From contig NC_067312.1 in NCBI RefSeq assembly GCF_020740795.1, positions 53,959,905 to 54,023,904 on the forward strand: a DNA stretch of 64,000 nucleotides, in the 5' to 3' direction. This stretch comes from Apus apus (Eukaryota; Chordata; Aves; Apodiformes; Apodidae). This document shows, piece by piece, positions 24,422-36,980 of the stretch (position 1 is the stretch's first letter; each line of letters begins with the position of its first letter). The translations under genes were made by a program, and so were the position numbers. The notes beneath the pieces were generated by a model. That model saw nothing but the letters and a program-made list of their open reading frames with translations. It was not told where the DNA came from and did no database searches.

Positions 24422-24427
24422 TTTAAT
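24422..24427 (-). terminator. Candidate polyadenylation signal of the left deubiquitinase
   Basis: ATTAAA on the minus strand, about 90 bases past the stop codon and followed by a GT-rich stretch. It is the only convincing signal close to the stop. Confidence 0.5.
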
Positions 24428-24517
24428 TCCAGCTCTGGCTTTTCTGCCTGTTGGCCAGGGGACGGGCAGGCAGTTGGCAGCATCCCCTTCTCCTTGGCAT
24501 GACCCCCATCATCCCCA

Positions 24518-27500
24518 TCAATGCTTTGGCTTCTTTCTCTCAGGTGCTGAATTCCTCCTCCTCCTTTTCCAAGCAGAGTCTGTGAAATCCACAGATGTGC
24601 TGTGGAGATCACGGCCCAGGCCCCGATGCTGGGAGCTGCTCCGCACCCTTTTCTTTGCCTGGGTTTGCTCCTGAGCAGCGCGGGCTGGCGGAGCCCTCCG
24701 GGAGCTGCTGTTGGAGGGCCCTGCAGCTGCCTCATCCCTGGGAGCAGCGTCAGGAAGAGGATGATCATGCCTCGTATTCCTCCCTGCTGAGCTGTTGTGG
24801 TCCACGGGGTTCACTAACCTGCTGTGGCGATCACTGCCCCGCTGTGGGGATCTGCTCCGGGCCTGCTCCCTGACACTGCTCCTCTGCCACTGGAAAGAAG
24901 GGCCAAATCCGTGCCACCCCTTGCTGCTGTCTCTGGGCCTGTGGTGCCACCCATGGTGAGGCGGGTAGATGTGGACCAGGCAGACACGTTCCCTTATGCA
25001 CCAAGAGCAGTCCGTCCTGCTCCACCAGAAAGGGGAGGAAGGGACAAGGTGACTGCCCTGCTGGGATTGCTGGACAGTACTGGCTGGTACAATGTAAGTG
25101 ACATGCTGGATTTGCCGGCCAGTAGCCGCTGGTGCCAGGGGTGTGCCATGCTGGGATTGCTGGGCAGGGATGGCTCGTGCAAAAGTGGAGTGGGCACGTG
25201 GTGGTCCCAGGGAGACAGAAACCATTTGTTCAGGTTGCAGACTGGAGCGCATGGATATCTGGCCAGTGCTGCCTGGTCCAAAGAAGCTGCCCTGCTGGGA
25301 TTGCTGGACAGTACTGGCTGGTACAATGTAAGTGTCATGCTGGATTTGCCGGCCAGTAGCGGCTGGTGCCAGGGGTGTGCCATGCTGGGATTGCTGGCCA
25401 GGGATGGCTGGTAAAATGTAAGTGTCGTGCTGGATTTGCTGGCCAGTAGCGGCTGGTGCCAGGGGTGTGCCATGCTGGGATTGCTGGCCAGGGATGGCTT
25501 GTGCAATGTAAGTGCCATGCTGGATTTGCTGGCCAGTAGCAGCTGGTGCCAGGGGTGTGCCATGCTGGGATTGCTGGCCAGTAGCCGCTGGTGCCAGAGG
25601 TGTGCCATGCTGGGATTGCTGGGCAGGGATGGCTCGTGCAAAAGTGGAGTGCGCACGTGGTGGTCCCAGGGAGAGAGAAACCATTTGTTCAGGTTGCAGA
25701 CTGGAGCGCATGGATATCTGGCCAGTGCTGCCTGGTCCAAAGTCAATGCCATGCAGGAATTGCTGTCCAGTGCTGGCTGCTGGAAATGGTGTGCCATGCT
25801 GGGATTGCTGGCCAGTACTGGGTGGAGCAAAGACACTGTCAGAAAGGGATTGCAGGCCAGTAGTGGCTGGTGAGAAAGTGCACTGGGAACAAGGTGGTCC
25901 CGCAGAGAAAGACGATGATTGTAAAGGTTTCAGATACTGAGAGAGCCCAAGTCCCTGGCCAGTGCTGCCTGGTCCAATGCCACTGCCAGGAAGGGATTGC
26001 TGGGCAATAGTGGCTGGTGGAAACGGTGTGCCCTGCTGGGATTGCTGGCCAGTACTGGGTGGAGCAAAGACACTGTCAGAAAGGGATTGCAGGCCAGTAG
26101 TGGCTGGTGAGAAAGTGCACTGGGAAGAAGATGGTCCCGCAGAGAAAGACGATGATTGTAAAGGTTTCAGATACTGAGAGAGCCCAAGTCCCTGGCCAGT
26201 GCTGCCTGGTCCAATGCCACTGCCAGGAAGGGATTGCTGGGCAATAGTGGCTGGTGGAAACGGTGTGCCCTGCTGGGATTGCTGGCCAGTACTGGGTGGA
26301 GCAAAGACACTGTCAGAAAGGGATTGCAGGCCAGTAGTGGCTGGTGAGAAAGTGCACTGGGAAGAAGATGGTCCCGCAGAGAAAGACGATGATTGTAGAA
26401 GTTTCAGATACTGAGAGAGCCCAAGTCCCTGGATAGTGTTGCCTGGTCCAATGCCACTGCCAGGAAGGGATTGCTGGGCAATAGTGGCTGGTGGAAACGG
26501 TGTGCCCTGCTGGGATTGCTGGCCAGTACTGGGTGGAGCAAAGACACTGTCAGAAAGGGATTGCAGGCCAGTAGTGGCTGGTGAGAAAGTGCACTGGGAA
26601 GAAGATGGTCCCGCAGAGAAAGACGATGATTGTAAAAGTTTCAGATACTGAGAGAGCCCAAGTCCCTGGATAGTGTTGCCTGGTCCAATGCCACTGCCAG
26701 GAAGGGATTGCTGGGCAATAGTGGCTGGTGGAAACGGTGTGCCAGGAAGGGATTGCTGGCCAGTACTGGCTGCTGCAGAAGTGCAGTGGGCACAAGATGG
26801 TCCCAGGGAAAAAGAAGATGTTTGTAAAGGTTGCAGATAATAAGAGAGCCCGAGACCCTGGCCAGTGCTGCCTGGTCCAATGTCACTGCCAGGAAGGGAT
26901 TGCTGGCCAGTGCTGACTGGCACCAAGGGTGTGCCATGCTGGGGTTCCTGGGCAATAATGGCTGGTGCCAAGGGTGTGACATGCTGGGGTTGCTGGGCAA
27001 TAGTGGCTGGTGCCAAGGCTGTGCCATGCTGGGGTTGCTGGGCAATAATGGCTGGTGCCAAGGGTGTGCCATGCTGGGGCTGCTGGGCAATAATGGCTGG
27101 TGCCAAGGCTGTGCCATGCTGGGGTTGCTGGGCAATAATGGCTGGTGCCAAGGGTGTGCCATGCTGGGGTTCCTGGGCAATAGTGGCTGGTGCCAAGGCT
27201 GTGCCATGCTGGGGTTCCTGGGCAATAATGGCTGGTGCTAAGGGTGTGCCATGCTGGGCTTGCTGGGCAATAGTGGCTGGTGCCAAGGCTGTGCCATGCT
27301 GGGGTTGCTGGGCAATAATGGCTGGTGCCAAGGGTGTGCCATGCTGGGGCTGCTGGGCAATAATGGCTGGTGCCAAGGCTGTGCCATGCTGGGGTTGCTG
27401 GGCAATAATGGCTGGTGCCAAGGGTGTGCCATGCTGGGGTTCCTGGGCAATAGTGGCTGGTGCCAAGGCTGTGCCATGCTGGGGTTCCTGGGCAATAATG

Positions 27501-30500
27501 GCTGGTGCTAAGGGTGTGCCATGCTGGGCTTGCTGGGCAATAGTGGCTGGTGCCAAGGCTGTGCCATGCTGGGGTTGCTGGGTAATAATGGCTGGTGCCA
27601 AGGCTGTGCCATGCTGGGGCTGCTGGGCAATAATGGCTGGTGCCAAGGCTGTGCCATGCTGGGGTTCCTGGGCAATAATGGCTGGTGCCAAGGCTGTGCC
27701 ATGCTGGGGTTGCTGGGCCATAATGGCTGGTGCCAAGGCTGTGCCATGCTGGGGTTCCTGGGCAATAATGGCTGGTGCAGAAGTGCAGTGGGCACAAGAT
27801 GGTCCCAGGGAAAAAGAAGATGTTTGTAAAGGTAGCAGATCATAAGAGAGCCCGAGTCCCTGGCCAGTTCTGACTGGTCCAAAGTCACGGCCAGGAAGGA
27901 ATTGCTGGGCAATAGTGCCTAATGGAAATGGTGTGCCTTGCTGGGGTTGCTGGCCAGTACTGGCTCGTGCAAAAGTGGAGTGGGCACATGGTGGTCCCAG
28001 GGAGAAAGAAGACCTTTCTAGAGAGTGCAGACCAGAGTACTGGGACAGCTGGCCTGTGCTGGCGGATTTTAAAGAGCTGCCATCTTGGAAATTTTGGCCA
28101 GTGGTGGCTGGTGCAAAGTCGCTGCCAGGCTGGATTTGCTGCCCAGTAATGGCTGGTGCCAAGGCTGTGCCCTGCTGGTATTGTTGGGCAATACTGGCTG
28201 GTGCCAAGGGTGTGCCCTGCTGGTATTGTTGGGCAATACTGGCTGGTGCCAAGGCTGTGCCCTGCTGGTATTGTTGGGCAACACTGGCTGGTGCCAATCG
28301 TGTGCCCTGCTGGTACTGCTGGCCAGTAGTGGCTGGTGCCAAGGGTGTTCCCTGCTGGTATTGCTGGCCGGTAGTGGCTGGTGCCAAGAGGGTGCCACGC
28401 TGGGATTGTTGGGCAACACTGGCTGGTGCCAATCGTGTGCCCTGCTGGTATTGCTGGCCAGTAGTGGCTGGTGCCAAGGGCGTTCCCTGCTGGTACCGCT
28501 GGCCAGTACTGGCTGGTGCCAAGGGTGTGCCATGCTGGGATCGCTGGCCAGTGCTGGTTCGTGCAAAATTGGTTTGGTCAGATGGTGGTCCCAGGGGGGT
28601 AAAATCCTTTGATAGGGCTTGCTTATCAGTGTACCTGGAGAGAAAGAGAGCAATCCTGTGTAGGGCTGTTCTTGCAGCCCCCTCAGGGCTTCAGTCACTT
28701 CCTTGGAGCGGTATCAATGACAGAGAAAAGATAGAAGCAAGGCTACAAATAGCATATTCCATTGGGGTCTTCCCACCAGGTCTGTCCCTGTTGGTGGAGC
28801 ACGACCTCCTCTTGATACCCTTTGTAGCCTCCTAAGTAGAAGTTGGCAGCCGGGCAGCAGCCTAAAGCCCAGCCAGGAAAGATAAGGACTGACGTGGAGC
28901 AGTTGGGGTTTGACAGCGCTGAATAACATGGACAGGAATTGCCTCCTCTGACAGAAAGAGGAACGTGCACTGGGGTGGGAAGAAAGAGAGCAGAACTGGG
29001 AAGAGGAAACGTATTCTGAACACATCTTAACACTGGTTATTACCTGAGATAAAACAGTAAATAGGCTTCCTGGTTGAGAACTGTGTTGAGGTCAGAATGC
29101 GTCACAGACGAGTCGTCCATCTTATACCACCTAAAATTTCGGGCCTGCAAAAGAGGCATCGATACGGGGAGGTGAACAGCGTGGCTTCTCCACAAAAACA
29201 CAGGTAGAAAACTACAGAACCAAGAGCACGCCAAGACAAATGCAATCCAGCCCCAGGTCCAGAGACCTTCTCCCCCAAAGCCTTGGCTGCCAGGAACAGT
29301 GTCAGGAAAGCTTGTCTTCCCCAGGGCACACTGTTCCCTTGTCAGGAAGGAAGCTGCTCTTTACCCTGATGTAGCAGTAGTAGTGTCCCGAGTGACAGGT
29401 GTCACCGCTGTGCACCAGGACGGCATACAAGTTGTAACTGAGTGGTTCTTCTGTTGCCTGGGACATGTATGGCCCAAGATCCAAGAACTCAGGATACTGC
29501 ACGACCTATGGAGAGACCAAGAGGGCTCACAACCTATCCTTGGAATGCCTCATAACACAGCCTTCCAAGGGCAGGGCCCAGACGTGTAGAAAAACATCTC
29601 TGGGGCAGATGAACACTTGCTTTTCCCTAAAGCTCCATCCATGCCAGGGTTTGGGTGGCAGGAAACTGCTCTCAGCCAAAGCAGCTCTGTCGGAGCAGAG
29701 TCAGTGCTTGTCCTCCCACGGGAAATCTCTCCTCAGAAGGGAACAGGAAGCACTCACCGGGAGCAAGCCGCGAGAAAGCGTCCTGCTTTGGGAAACCTCC
29801 TGCTCCCGGCAGGGAAGGCTGCACTCCAGCTGCCTACGTACCTTGGTGATCTTCATGCCGGTGGAATCTTCAAACCTCTTCAGACACAGCGTGAGAACCT
29901 CCGGTGCCCAATGGATGGTTGAAGTCTTGGTGGCGGCAGCCATCTGGCCACAGCTGGAAACCAAGTACAGAGCCAAGTGCTGAGATCAGCCCTTGAAATG
30001 CCCCCTTCTCTTGCCCCAAGAAGGCCAGACAAACTTTCACCTCCCCCCCGTCTTTATGCTACTTTCAGACTCATCAGCTGCCAGAAGGCTGCACAAAAGT
30101 GAAGCTGTGCCTCATCACTGGGCTCTTGCCCTCCGTGAAAGGCCAACTGATGCTCTCAAACATGCAAAACCTTACGGCAGGATCTAGTATCTAAGACATG
30201 CTTAGGAATCATCTTACAGGCGACATCTGAAGCCGCTTCCGGCATCTAGCTGCTCAGGCTTCACAAAGTTCTCTAGCGCTTCAGTGACAGATGCGGCTGC
30301 CTGGAGAAGGGAGAAAGCAGAGCACAGAGCTGAGGGAAGTGCTCTCACCCAACCACTTCCCAGGAGCTGACAAGAAGACCCAGGTGGCTGAGGCTGAGGA
30401 GACCCCACTGTCAACCCACAAGCAGTGCCCAGCAAGAGGCAGAAAGAGCGCATTCTGCTGCACACTTCCCTCCTTTCCCAGGGATTCCCGAGGCTGTCAA

Positions 30501-32717
30501 GAGCTCCCTCCCTGTGGCACCGCCCAGTTCAGCTCCCGGTGGTGTGCAGGGTCACCAATAATGAAGACAACCCAACTCATCAGCCTGGGAGCCAGACGGG
30601 TGTGGAGGGGGGCAAAGGGAAGAAGGAGGAGAGTATGTCAAGGGTGCAGAGGGGACAATGCGTGTTTGTCCAGCTTAAAGCCAGCACCTGCAGGGAGATC
30701 ACTGCCATGGGCTCTGCCGCAGGACGCAGGCCATGCCACTTCCCACCCACCAGCAAGCTCTCTTGTGTTCCCAGGGTACGTTTTTCAGCCAGCTGCCTTG
30801 ATGCTGGAAAGCTACAGGGGCCTCGGGACATGTGGAAACGCAAGTAGAAACCCTCTTACCTTTATGTCCAGAAAGACATCCAGGAAGGGCTCAAAGCGCT
30901 CAGAAGCCCTTCTGCAGCTCAGGCACATGACTGGAAAGCAAATGGGGAAGCTCAGTGACAGGGGAAGTCGAGCGACTGCGCCGGCCCCGCTCCTCACGCC
31001 TCTGATGCCCGTCACCCAACCAGCTGTTTCTCACAGGCAGACCGAAGGGCACAGACAGTTCCAAGGAGAGCAAGAGTTGTGGAAAAGTACCTCTGGATCG
31101 CAGAAAGCTCCCAAATATCTGGTGGATGATGTTTGGTTGAAAAGAGATGTCCAAGCTGGAAATAAATGGGAAGGCAGAGAGTTACCTCCTCCAGGAGTTC
31201 TGCTTTCTCTGAAAACCCTGGGCCCAGGTTTTCCTTTTTGGGGAGAGCCCACTGAGAGTCCAAAGGGCTGGGGCACATGGGAGAGAGGTCATTTGCTTGT
31301 GCTTACTTGCCGGTCTCAGGCAGACAAGCCATCTGCATGGCTTCAAGAATGCACCGTAAGAACTCGTGGGCATCTTCCTGATGGCCAACCTTAAAACGCT
31401 CCTGTCCTATGACTAAGAGAGAAGAAGTGAGTAGTTCTCTCCTACAAGAGGGGAAGAAAACATGTCAAAGCACCTGCAACAACTTACAGTCGAGAACGCT
31501 GAGGATGTCCAAAGGCATGATGGAAGTGGCTCCAGGACGCAGCACACTGTCAACGTGCTTTTGCATTTGGCACATCACGCAGGAGGATGGCAGAAGACCT
31601 GAAGAGGGAGGAAGGGAGGCTTCCCAGGTTAGCAAAACAGCCACAGCGATGGGAAGCCTAGTGGAGATCTGGAAGTTGTAACAACAGACTCCACTCCTCT
31701 TCTCCCAGGGGGCCAATGTCCCAACAAGCCCAGCACTCTAGTGCACAGAAAACTTTCTCCAGAGGGGTGCTGAACTGACAGCAGTTTTCTCTGCAATGAG
31801 CAAAGAGGGCTGAACTTGCAGGAATGGAGACCCAGGCGCCGGGCTAGAAAGAGGTAGGTGCCTTTCTGGAGATGAGCTACGCTCAGATGCGCCAAGCAGC
31901 TTCTAGGCTTGAGTGTTCAAAGAACACCAGCCTGGGCCATGGGCTGACAAAGAAGGGCTGCTCTTCTCCTACGTCCCGTTGCACATGCTGGGAATCCCTG
32001 GGAAGCGCCCAACAGGTTTGCAAGCAGATGTTCATACAGGTACTCACAGGATTGGCTGTGCTCCCGAGAGAGCAGGTAGATGGTGAGAGGGGCTGTGTAG
32101 GTCAGGCACTGCAGCACTGCGTTGAGGAAGCAGGTGTTGCCTAAGTTCTGGAGTCCTGCTCCAACGTCTGGTCTTTCCTGCCAGCCCGTGCTTCCTTGTG
32201 GAGCCATTCCTGCGGCAATGACTGCAGGGAAATGACATTGGGAAAGAGAGGAGACCATATGCTTGCCTAAAAGCATCTTTTAAAAGCCCAGTTCTTCCTC
32301 TGCAGGAGCATCCAGGGCAACCGGCTTGAACCTCCAAGCCAGAAATGCCAGGGGAAGCCTGACACTGCCACTGGAATGGACTGGTCCTGAAGCACTTTTG
32401 GAAACTAGGCCGCTTGTTCCCCTGCTTGCTTTGCCCCAAGTCCAACAAACCCACACTCAGACTTGTGTGCCTCTGGCTAGCTTCCTTTTCCCCTAGGGCC
32501 TGGAACTGGCTTATCAGGCCAAGCCTTCCCGTTTCCTGGTGGTCACCGGAGGAAAACAAGCCAGCACCGAGCACAGAAGGTAGCCCTACTGACGGCAGAT
32601 CTTCCTACGAGCAATGCCATCTTTCAAAGTCTCGTCCATAGTGGCAGAGAAGTGACACAGCCCATTTTCCTGCATCTCATCCAAGCCCCCTGGGTAAGTC
32701 TGACTGCTGTCAGGCAT
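24518..32717 (-). CDS. USP42/USP36-like ubiquitin-specific protease with giant repeat tail (left copy)
   Basis: Mirror image of the right-arm gene at 52,013-60,311 and likewise intact. Coding segments run from high to low coordinate: 32,717-32,609; 32,221-32,048; 31,598-31,488; 31,412-31,307; 31,155-31,091; 30,930-30,860; 30,300-30,218; 29,953-29,842; 29,505-29,365; 29,144-29,044; 28,634-24,518. All junctions are GT-AG and phases agree. The predicted product is 1,729 residues, 33 fewer than the right copy. The tail exon here has three extra 15-residue units near 28,300-28,450 and lacks one 78-residue unit present on the right. The catalytic domain is identical to the right copy as far as I compared. 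The first coding exon ends in a weak GTAGGA donor; if it is not used, translation could start at the ATG at 32,207. Confidence 0.9.
24830..28634 (-). repeat. Coding minisatellite array in the tail exon (left copy)
   Basis: A 45-bp unit (15 residues, for example [15 protein letters not shown]) is repeated about 19 times in a continuous block at about 26,925-27,780, with a 270-bp (six-unit) super-period. Four units of 237 bp lie at about 25,790-26,730. Blocks built on a [12 protein letters not shown]-type spacer lie at about 24,880-25,700. All periods are multiples of three, so the reading frame is preserved through every gain or loss. The same property leaves other frames open on both strands. 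Confidence 0.92.
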
Positions 32718-33177
32718 GCCCCTGGATTCCCTCTGGGTTGTCAGCACATCAACACCTGGGGCTGCAGCCCCAGCCCTTGCCTCTGGCACTCACTAAGCCC
32801 AGACCTGCTGAGGAAGCCGCTGCTCACAGGAGTCGTTCCGCACTGTGGCTGTTGCTGCTCTCAGGAAAAGAGGGGAAATCTCTGGATGACCAAGATGACC
32901 AAGGCTGTCAGGACGTGCTCCAGAAAGAGAAGGTCAGCGCCAATCCCGTTGCCTGATTGCACAGGAAGGATTGTAGCTCAATGAAATGATAAGAAAATGC
33001 CCCAGCCAAAAGGCACAGGTTCAGCATTTGCCACCAGGAGTGTCCCTGTGGGGCTGGCACCTGCTGCAGAGCTGCAGGCCTGAGGGCACACAAGTAGCCA
33101 GGGAAGGAGCCGACGTATCCCAAAGGTGAGCTCAGCCCAAGTGGTTGTCAGTGGGGCCCACACTGGGGCCACTGGGG

Positions 33178-33306
33178 CTCTTATACCCCGGCCACGTGAC
33201 ATCACAGGTGCCACGCCTGTGCCACATCACTGCCCCTTTGTGACGTCACAGGGTTGCGTGGCAACATGTCCCCTCACTGTAAAGTCAGGGGGTTCCGTGG
33301 CAACTG
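33178..33306 (-). promoter_or_regulatory. Promoter-like cluster of the left deubiquitinase
   Basis: Exact mirror of the right-arm cluster, read toward lower coordinates: X-box-like palindromes at 33,292-33,304 and 33,253-33,265, CRE TGACGTCA at 33,241-33,248, CRE-variant/E-box overlap at 33,193-33,204, TATAAG at 33,180-33,185. The coding start lies about 460 bases downstream. Confidence 0.65.
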
Positions 33307-33309
33307 TCT

Positions 33310-36210
33310 CCTCACAGCCTGGTCACCTCCTGCCCCCACTGGGCTTCCCCAGGTGCTGCTGATGAGGGGCTGTTCATCCCCTGGCAGAGCTCCCACCTCT
33401 TCCAGGAGCTGCACAGCCGGACAAATGAAAACCTGCCCAGGGCTCTGGATTTGGGCTGAAAACAGTGTTGATAATCCAGAGTAGTGTCAGATTCCAACAG
33501 AGCAGCACTGCAAAACCTGCAGACGAGAAGCCGCCACGGGGACTCGCAGGGTCTGCATGTGGGAGGTGATGGACAGCCCAGCTTGCCTTTTCCTCCTGTG
33601 GTGAGCTAGTTTCTTGGCTTGAGCCTGCTAGCACACGATCTTGCACGGGATTGTAATGAACTTGGTAGCTTGTCTCCGCGTGTATGGATTGGACTTTGCA
33701 CGCCCGGTGTTTTTTGGGACAACATTGCTGAAAAGATCCAGACAGTTTGGGCTTGCAGCAGGGACTGGTTGATTGAGCACACAGCTCACCAAATCAAAAG
33801 ATTCCAAACTGTGGTGCGTTAAGGCACAGACTCCAGGGTGAGAAGCAATGGAATTGTTTATTTTGGGAAAATGCTCCCTCATAAACTTTTACAGGGGGAA
33901 CTGAGAACAAGCAAGCGGAGTGCAGAGTGTAAACAGCACTCACACCTGCCCCTTGGCACATACACGGTCCTTGGGTTCCCAGGATGCAGCCAATCACACA
34001 CCGAGCACATGACAAGCGGTGTCCTGATTTATGTCAACACTCACAGCGCTGCTCACAGCAAGCCATGGCCCTTAGCTGCTCTCATATTGGTTTTATCTAC
34101 TTCTTTACAGAGAGAGGAGGCCCCTTTTCTTTTCCCATGGCTCTTCTCCACACCAAACAGCGGGATTTTGGACACTTCTCTGATGCTAGAACTAGTGCAG
34201 CAGGGTGCAGGAATGCTGCTCACCTAGGGCTGCTCTGCTCACCTGTGTAGGGAGAAAAACCATAGAATCCAGTCCAGAGGTTTCACTGGCAATTATTTGA
34301 GGCCCTTTTATTGACTCCTGCTCATTTTTGTCAAAACATGCCTCCCAAAGGTGGGAAGATCCAATAGAGGGGGATAACCTCATGGGTCGAGAGCAAGGCA
34401 GTGAGGCAAAGCTGTGTGCACAAGCAAAGCCGAACAAGGAGCTTATTCTCCACTTCTGGCAAGCAGATGTCCAGGCACCCCCTGGGACCTGGCTCCATCA
34501 CACACAGTGGTGCTCCACCCCCAAGAGATTCGCTGCTCCCTGCAGAGCCAGCCTCACACCTCCCCACGCTCCTACGCAGCCCCCCTGGCCCCACAGGCTC
34601 TCCCCACAGCCTTGGGGCCAGCAGCTTGGCCTCCCACCATGTCCTCCACCCATGGCTTCTCCCCACGCCTGGGCAGAGACCCCCCTGAGCCAACCCCACC
34701 TGGCCTGGGTGGGTGGGAAGAAAGCTGCGCGTGTCCCCCTGTACCAGGTGTGCAAAGCCCAGCAGCTGCAGGCGGGCTGAGCGAGGGGCGTCTGGCTGCC
34801 CTGCTGGGCTCCTGCATGGCCACCTCCCTGGGCAGGGCAGGGCAGGTCCGTGTGGGGACTCTTCCCCGAGGCTGCAAGGGACTCCAGGGACACGAAAGCA
34901 GCGTCAGCTTTGCTGCTGGTCGCGGGAAGCCCCTCCGGGCAAGCTGAGCCCCGCTGGGCGCTGAGCAGAGCTGCCCATCCCGGGATGCTTTCATAGCTCG
35001 CTACTTTGTACTCTAAAACCTGCGATTGGTGCTGCGCCCTCTGCTTGGAGCCATCCTCCAACCAGAGCCCCAGAGCTCGCTGCAGTCTGAGGGCGGAACA
35101 GCGACCATGTTGCGGTTTTCCCGCCACAGGGTTCCCGGCTGGAGTCCTGCTCCCCGTTGCGGAAGGCAAGTTGTTTAGTCCCTGGGGAGGGGGAAGGCAG
35201 GGAGCACGAGGAGCAGGCATTTTGAGCAGCTTAGGGCAGTGCTCCGCGAGGCATCACTTGCTCCAGAGCGGGGACCCTCACAAGGGGTGGCAGCCCCTGA
35301 GCTGGGGGCTGCGTCTGCAGGGCTGGAGCAGCAGGAGCTGGCAAGGGCCTGAGGCCGAGGAGCCCGAGCTGTGGGCAGGAGAGCAGGGAAAGGCAGCAGA
35401 GACAGTGGAGCTGCAGGGGAGGCTGTTCCTGCCTGGGACAGCTGGGCTTTCCCCGTCCTGCTGCTCTGCTCTCCCCTTGCCACGGCCGCCACGCTGGGCA
35501 TGGGGCTGCTGAGAGATGTCCCTGCACGGGGCAGAGCAGCTGGCAGCACGCAGGGCACACAGCCCCACACCCTCTGGTCCCTGGGGGTGCAGGGGGGCAG
35601 GTCCTGCCAGAGCTGAGCCTGCAGCAGTGCCCGGCCCTGCACCAGCTCTGGCCTGAGGGGTTCGGCCCCATCTGCCTCCCTGGGGCCCTGCTGCTGGTGC
35701 TGCCGCCCTCCCTCTCTCCCTCAGGTCTGCAGCTGAGCACCCTGAGCTACATCCAGGACGATTTACTGTTGGGAAAGCCAAGGTGACTCTTCCTTCCTCA
35801 TCACCTTTTCCTTTGTATGTCCAGAAATACGTCTCCAGAGACCTCCTCCTGTGACTCCCCAGGGACTGAGGTGAGGCTGGCCAGCCCGCGGCTCCCCGTG
35901 GCATTCCTTCTGCCTTTCCTGCAGGTGGACCAAGGTGAGTTGGCTGACCTGTAGTTTCTGGGTTGTCTGTCCGACATTTTGGTGCAATATTTGTCTGTTC
36001 CTGGCTGTTGGGACCTCATCTCCACGACCTTTGAGGATGGAAGCGAGCAGCCTTGCAAGGGAATCTGTCTGTTCCCTCCGCACTCTTGGGTGCAAACTGA
36101 CTAGTCTCAGCACTCACCTAGAAGGAGTCCTTGCCTGGCCTGAGTTCTCACCGTCATCCCTGACCCAGCTCTCAGGAATTTCACTGTGGTTGCTCAAAGA
36201 GCGGGGGGCT
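33310..36210. other. GC-rich arm sequence between promoter and LTR (left)
   Basis: The 34,500-35,720 part is GC-rich, with overlapping open frames on both strands and no recognised domain. A CCAAT-type box (CGATTGGTG) lies near 35,023. The segment 33,600-33,990 has AATAAA and CCAAT-type features that could belong to an old LTR, but no clear ends. I recognise no gene. The mirror copy is at 48,520-51,420. Confidence 0.45.
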
Positions 36211-36597
36211 TGTTGTTAGTAGGAGTCCCTCTAGGCCGAGGGTGTGAATTTCAGTATGCTGAATGACTCTTTAATATATTAGTGGCTCCTTAACATATTA
36301 ATGACGTGATTTCAGTTACTCAATGTGTTTTGCCCGAGTGCTCAAGGCTGTAAGCAAGACAAGCTGTGAGCAGTGCTCCTTTCCATCACTTCCATCTGTC
36401 GTGCAGGTGTCCTGCAGGCCTGTCTCACGGCTGGGCTGGTGGGGAGTGTTTCTGATTGGAGTCTGATTTTTTCTAATTCTTACTGTTTCACTGTTACCTT
36501 GTTTTTATTCTGAGTGTCCGTTATCTTCTGTGTAACCTTTTTCCCAGATGTGATTCTTCCCCCGAATTTTACTTACTTAAATTAATAACTGACAACA
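36211..36597 (-). mobile_element. ERV LTR (387 bp), left arm
   Basis: Mirror of the LTR at 48,133-48,519. Its termini are TGTTGTCAG and CTAACAACA, a near-perfect terminal inverted repeat. A polypurine tract sits on its inner side, so it is a 3' LTR with internal ERV sequence lying to the right. Confidence 0.85.
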
Positions 36598-36980
36598 ATT
36601 CCCCCCTTCAAGACTTAAAAATATATATATGTAAGCTTTTAATCATCTAAGTCCCACTCTTATTTTCCTTCTTGGGCATATTTTCGCAGTAGTATTTTAG
36701 CAGGTTCTGTTCATGCAAAGGTTGCTCCAGGAGATGCTGGAAGGAACAGAGGCATCATTGAAAGTTCCTGTTCTGCAGCTGGCACCAATCAGTGTGTCAT
36801 CAGTCTCCCTTTTATATGTTGGTGAGAAAGGGCCTTTGTACATGAGAAAAGAGATGGTCAGTGCACTCTTGAAAGGTGTAAGAATGATCCAGGAGTCTAT
36901 TTTCAGTGGCTTAAATCTGGTTTCCCCATCGCAGCCAGCCTTGAATGGGTATTCCTTCACTGTGCTTACTCTTACCTAAA
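36598..36980 (-). pseudogene. ERV remnant: env tail joined to an RT-motif segment
   Basis: From 36,598 to about 36,757 the sequence equals the env tail and polypurine tract of the right-hand ERV. Beyond 36,757 it instead matches about 45 bp around 46,265-46,312, where the reverse-transcriptase TDD motif lies. The left ERV therefore has a different internal deletion from the right one. The rest, to about 36,980, is unplaced. Confidence 0.6.

Larger units (their letters stand above)
20829..36757 (+). repeat. Left arm of a giant palindrome (inverted repeat)
   Basis: Every position x here pairs, as reverse complement, with 84,730 - x (inner part, down to about 28,500) or 84,829 - x (outer part). 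The 99-base offset change comes from repeat-unit gains and losses in the deubiquitinase tail exon. The inner limit is sharp: pairing breaks at 36,752-36,760, inside ERV sequence. The outer limit is unknown because position 20,829 pairs with the last base of the window. Outside the tail exon I found only one substitution (33,028 versus 51,702), though I could not align every base. Confidence 0.97.

Noticed and set aside
26865-27845. 326-codon Cys/Trp-rich open frame antisense to the left tail exon
   Set aside because: It is the antisense reading of 45-bp units whose sense frame is spliced to the catalytic exons with consistent phase. Openness follows from the repeat period.
24518-28634. CRISPR-like array, because of the regular repeats
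   Set aside because: The units are contiguous coding repeats without unique spacers, in a spliced vertebrate gene.
30291-31394. 367-codon plus-strand open frame
   Set aside because: It runs antisense across several deubiquitinase exons and introns and has no domain or splice support; the mirror copy is at 53,336-54,439.
33600-33990. Possible solo LTR (AATAAA-type and CCAAT-type motifs) in each arm
   Set aside because: No convincing TG...CA termini or target duplication could be placed.
34498-35220. 240-codon minus-strand frame in the GC-rich part of the arm
   Set aside because: Competing frames of similar length overlap it on both strands, as expected in GC-rich sequence; no domain was recognised.
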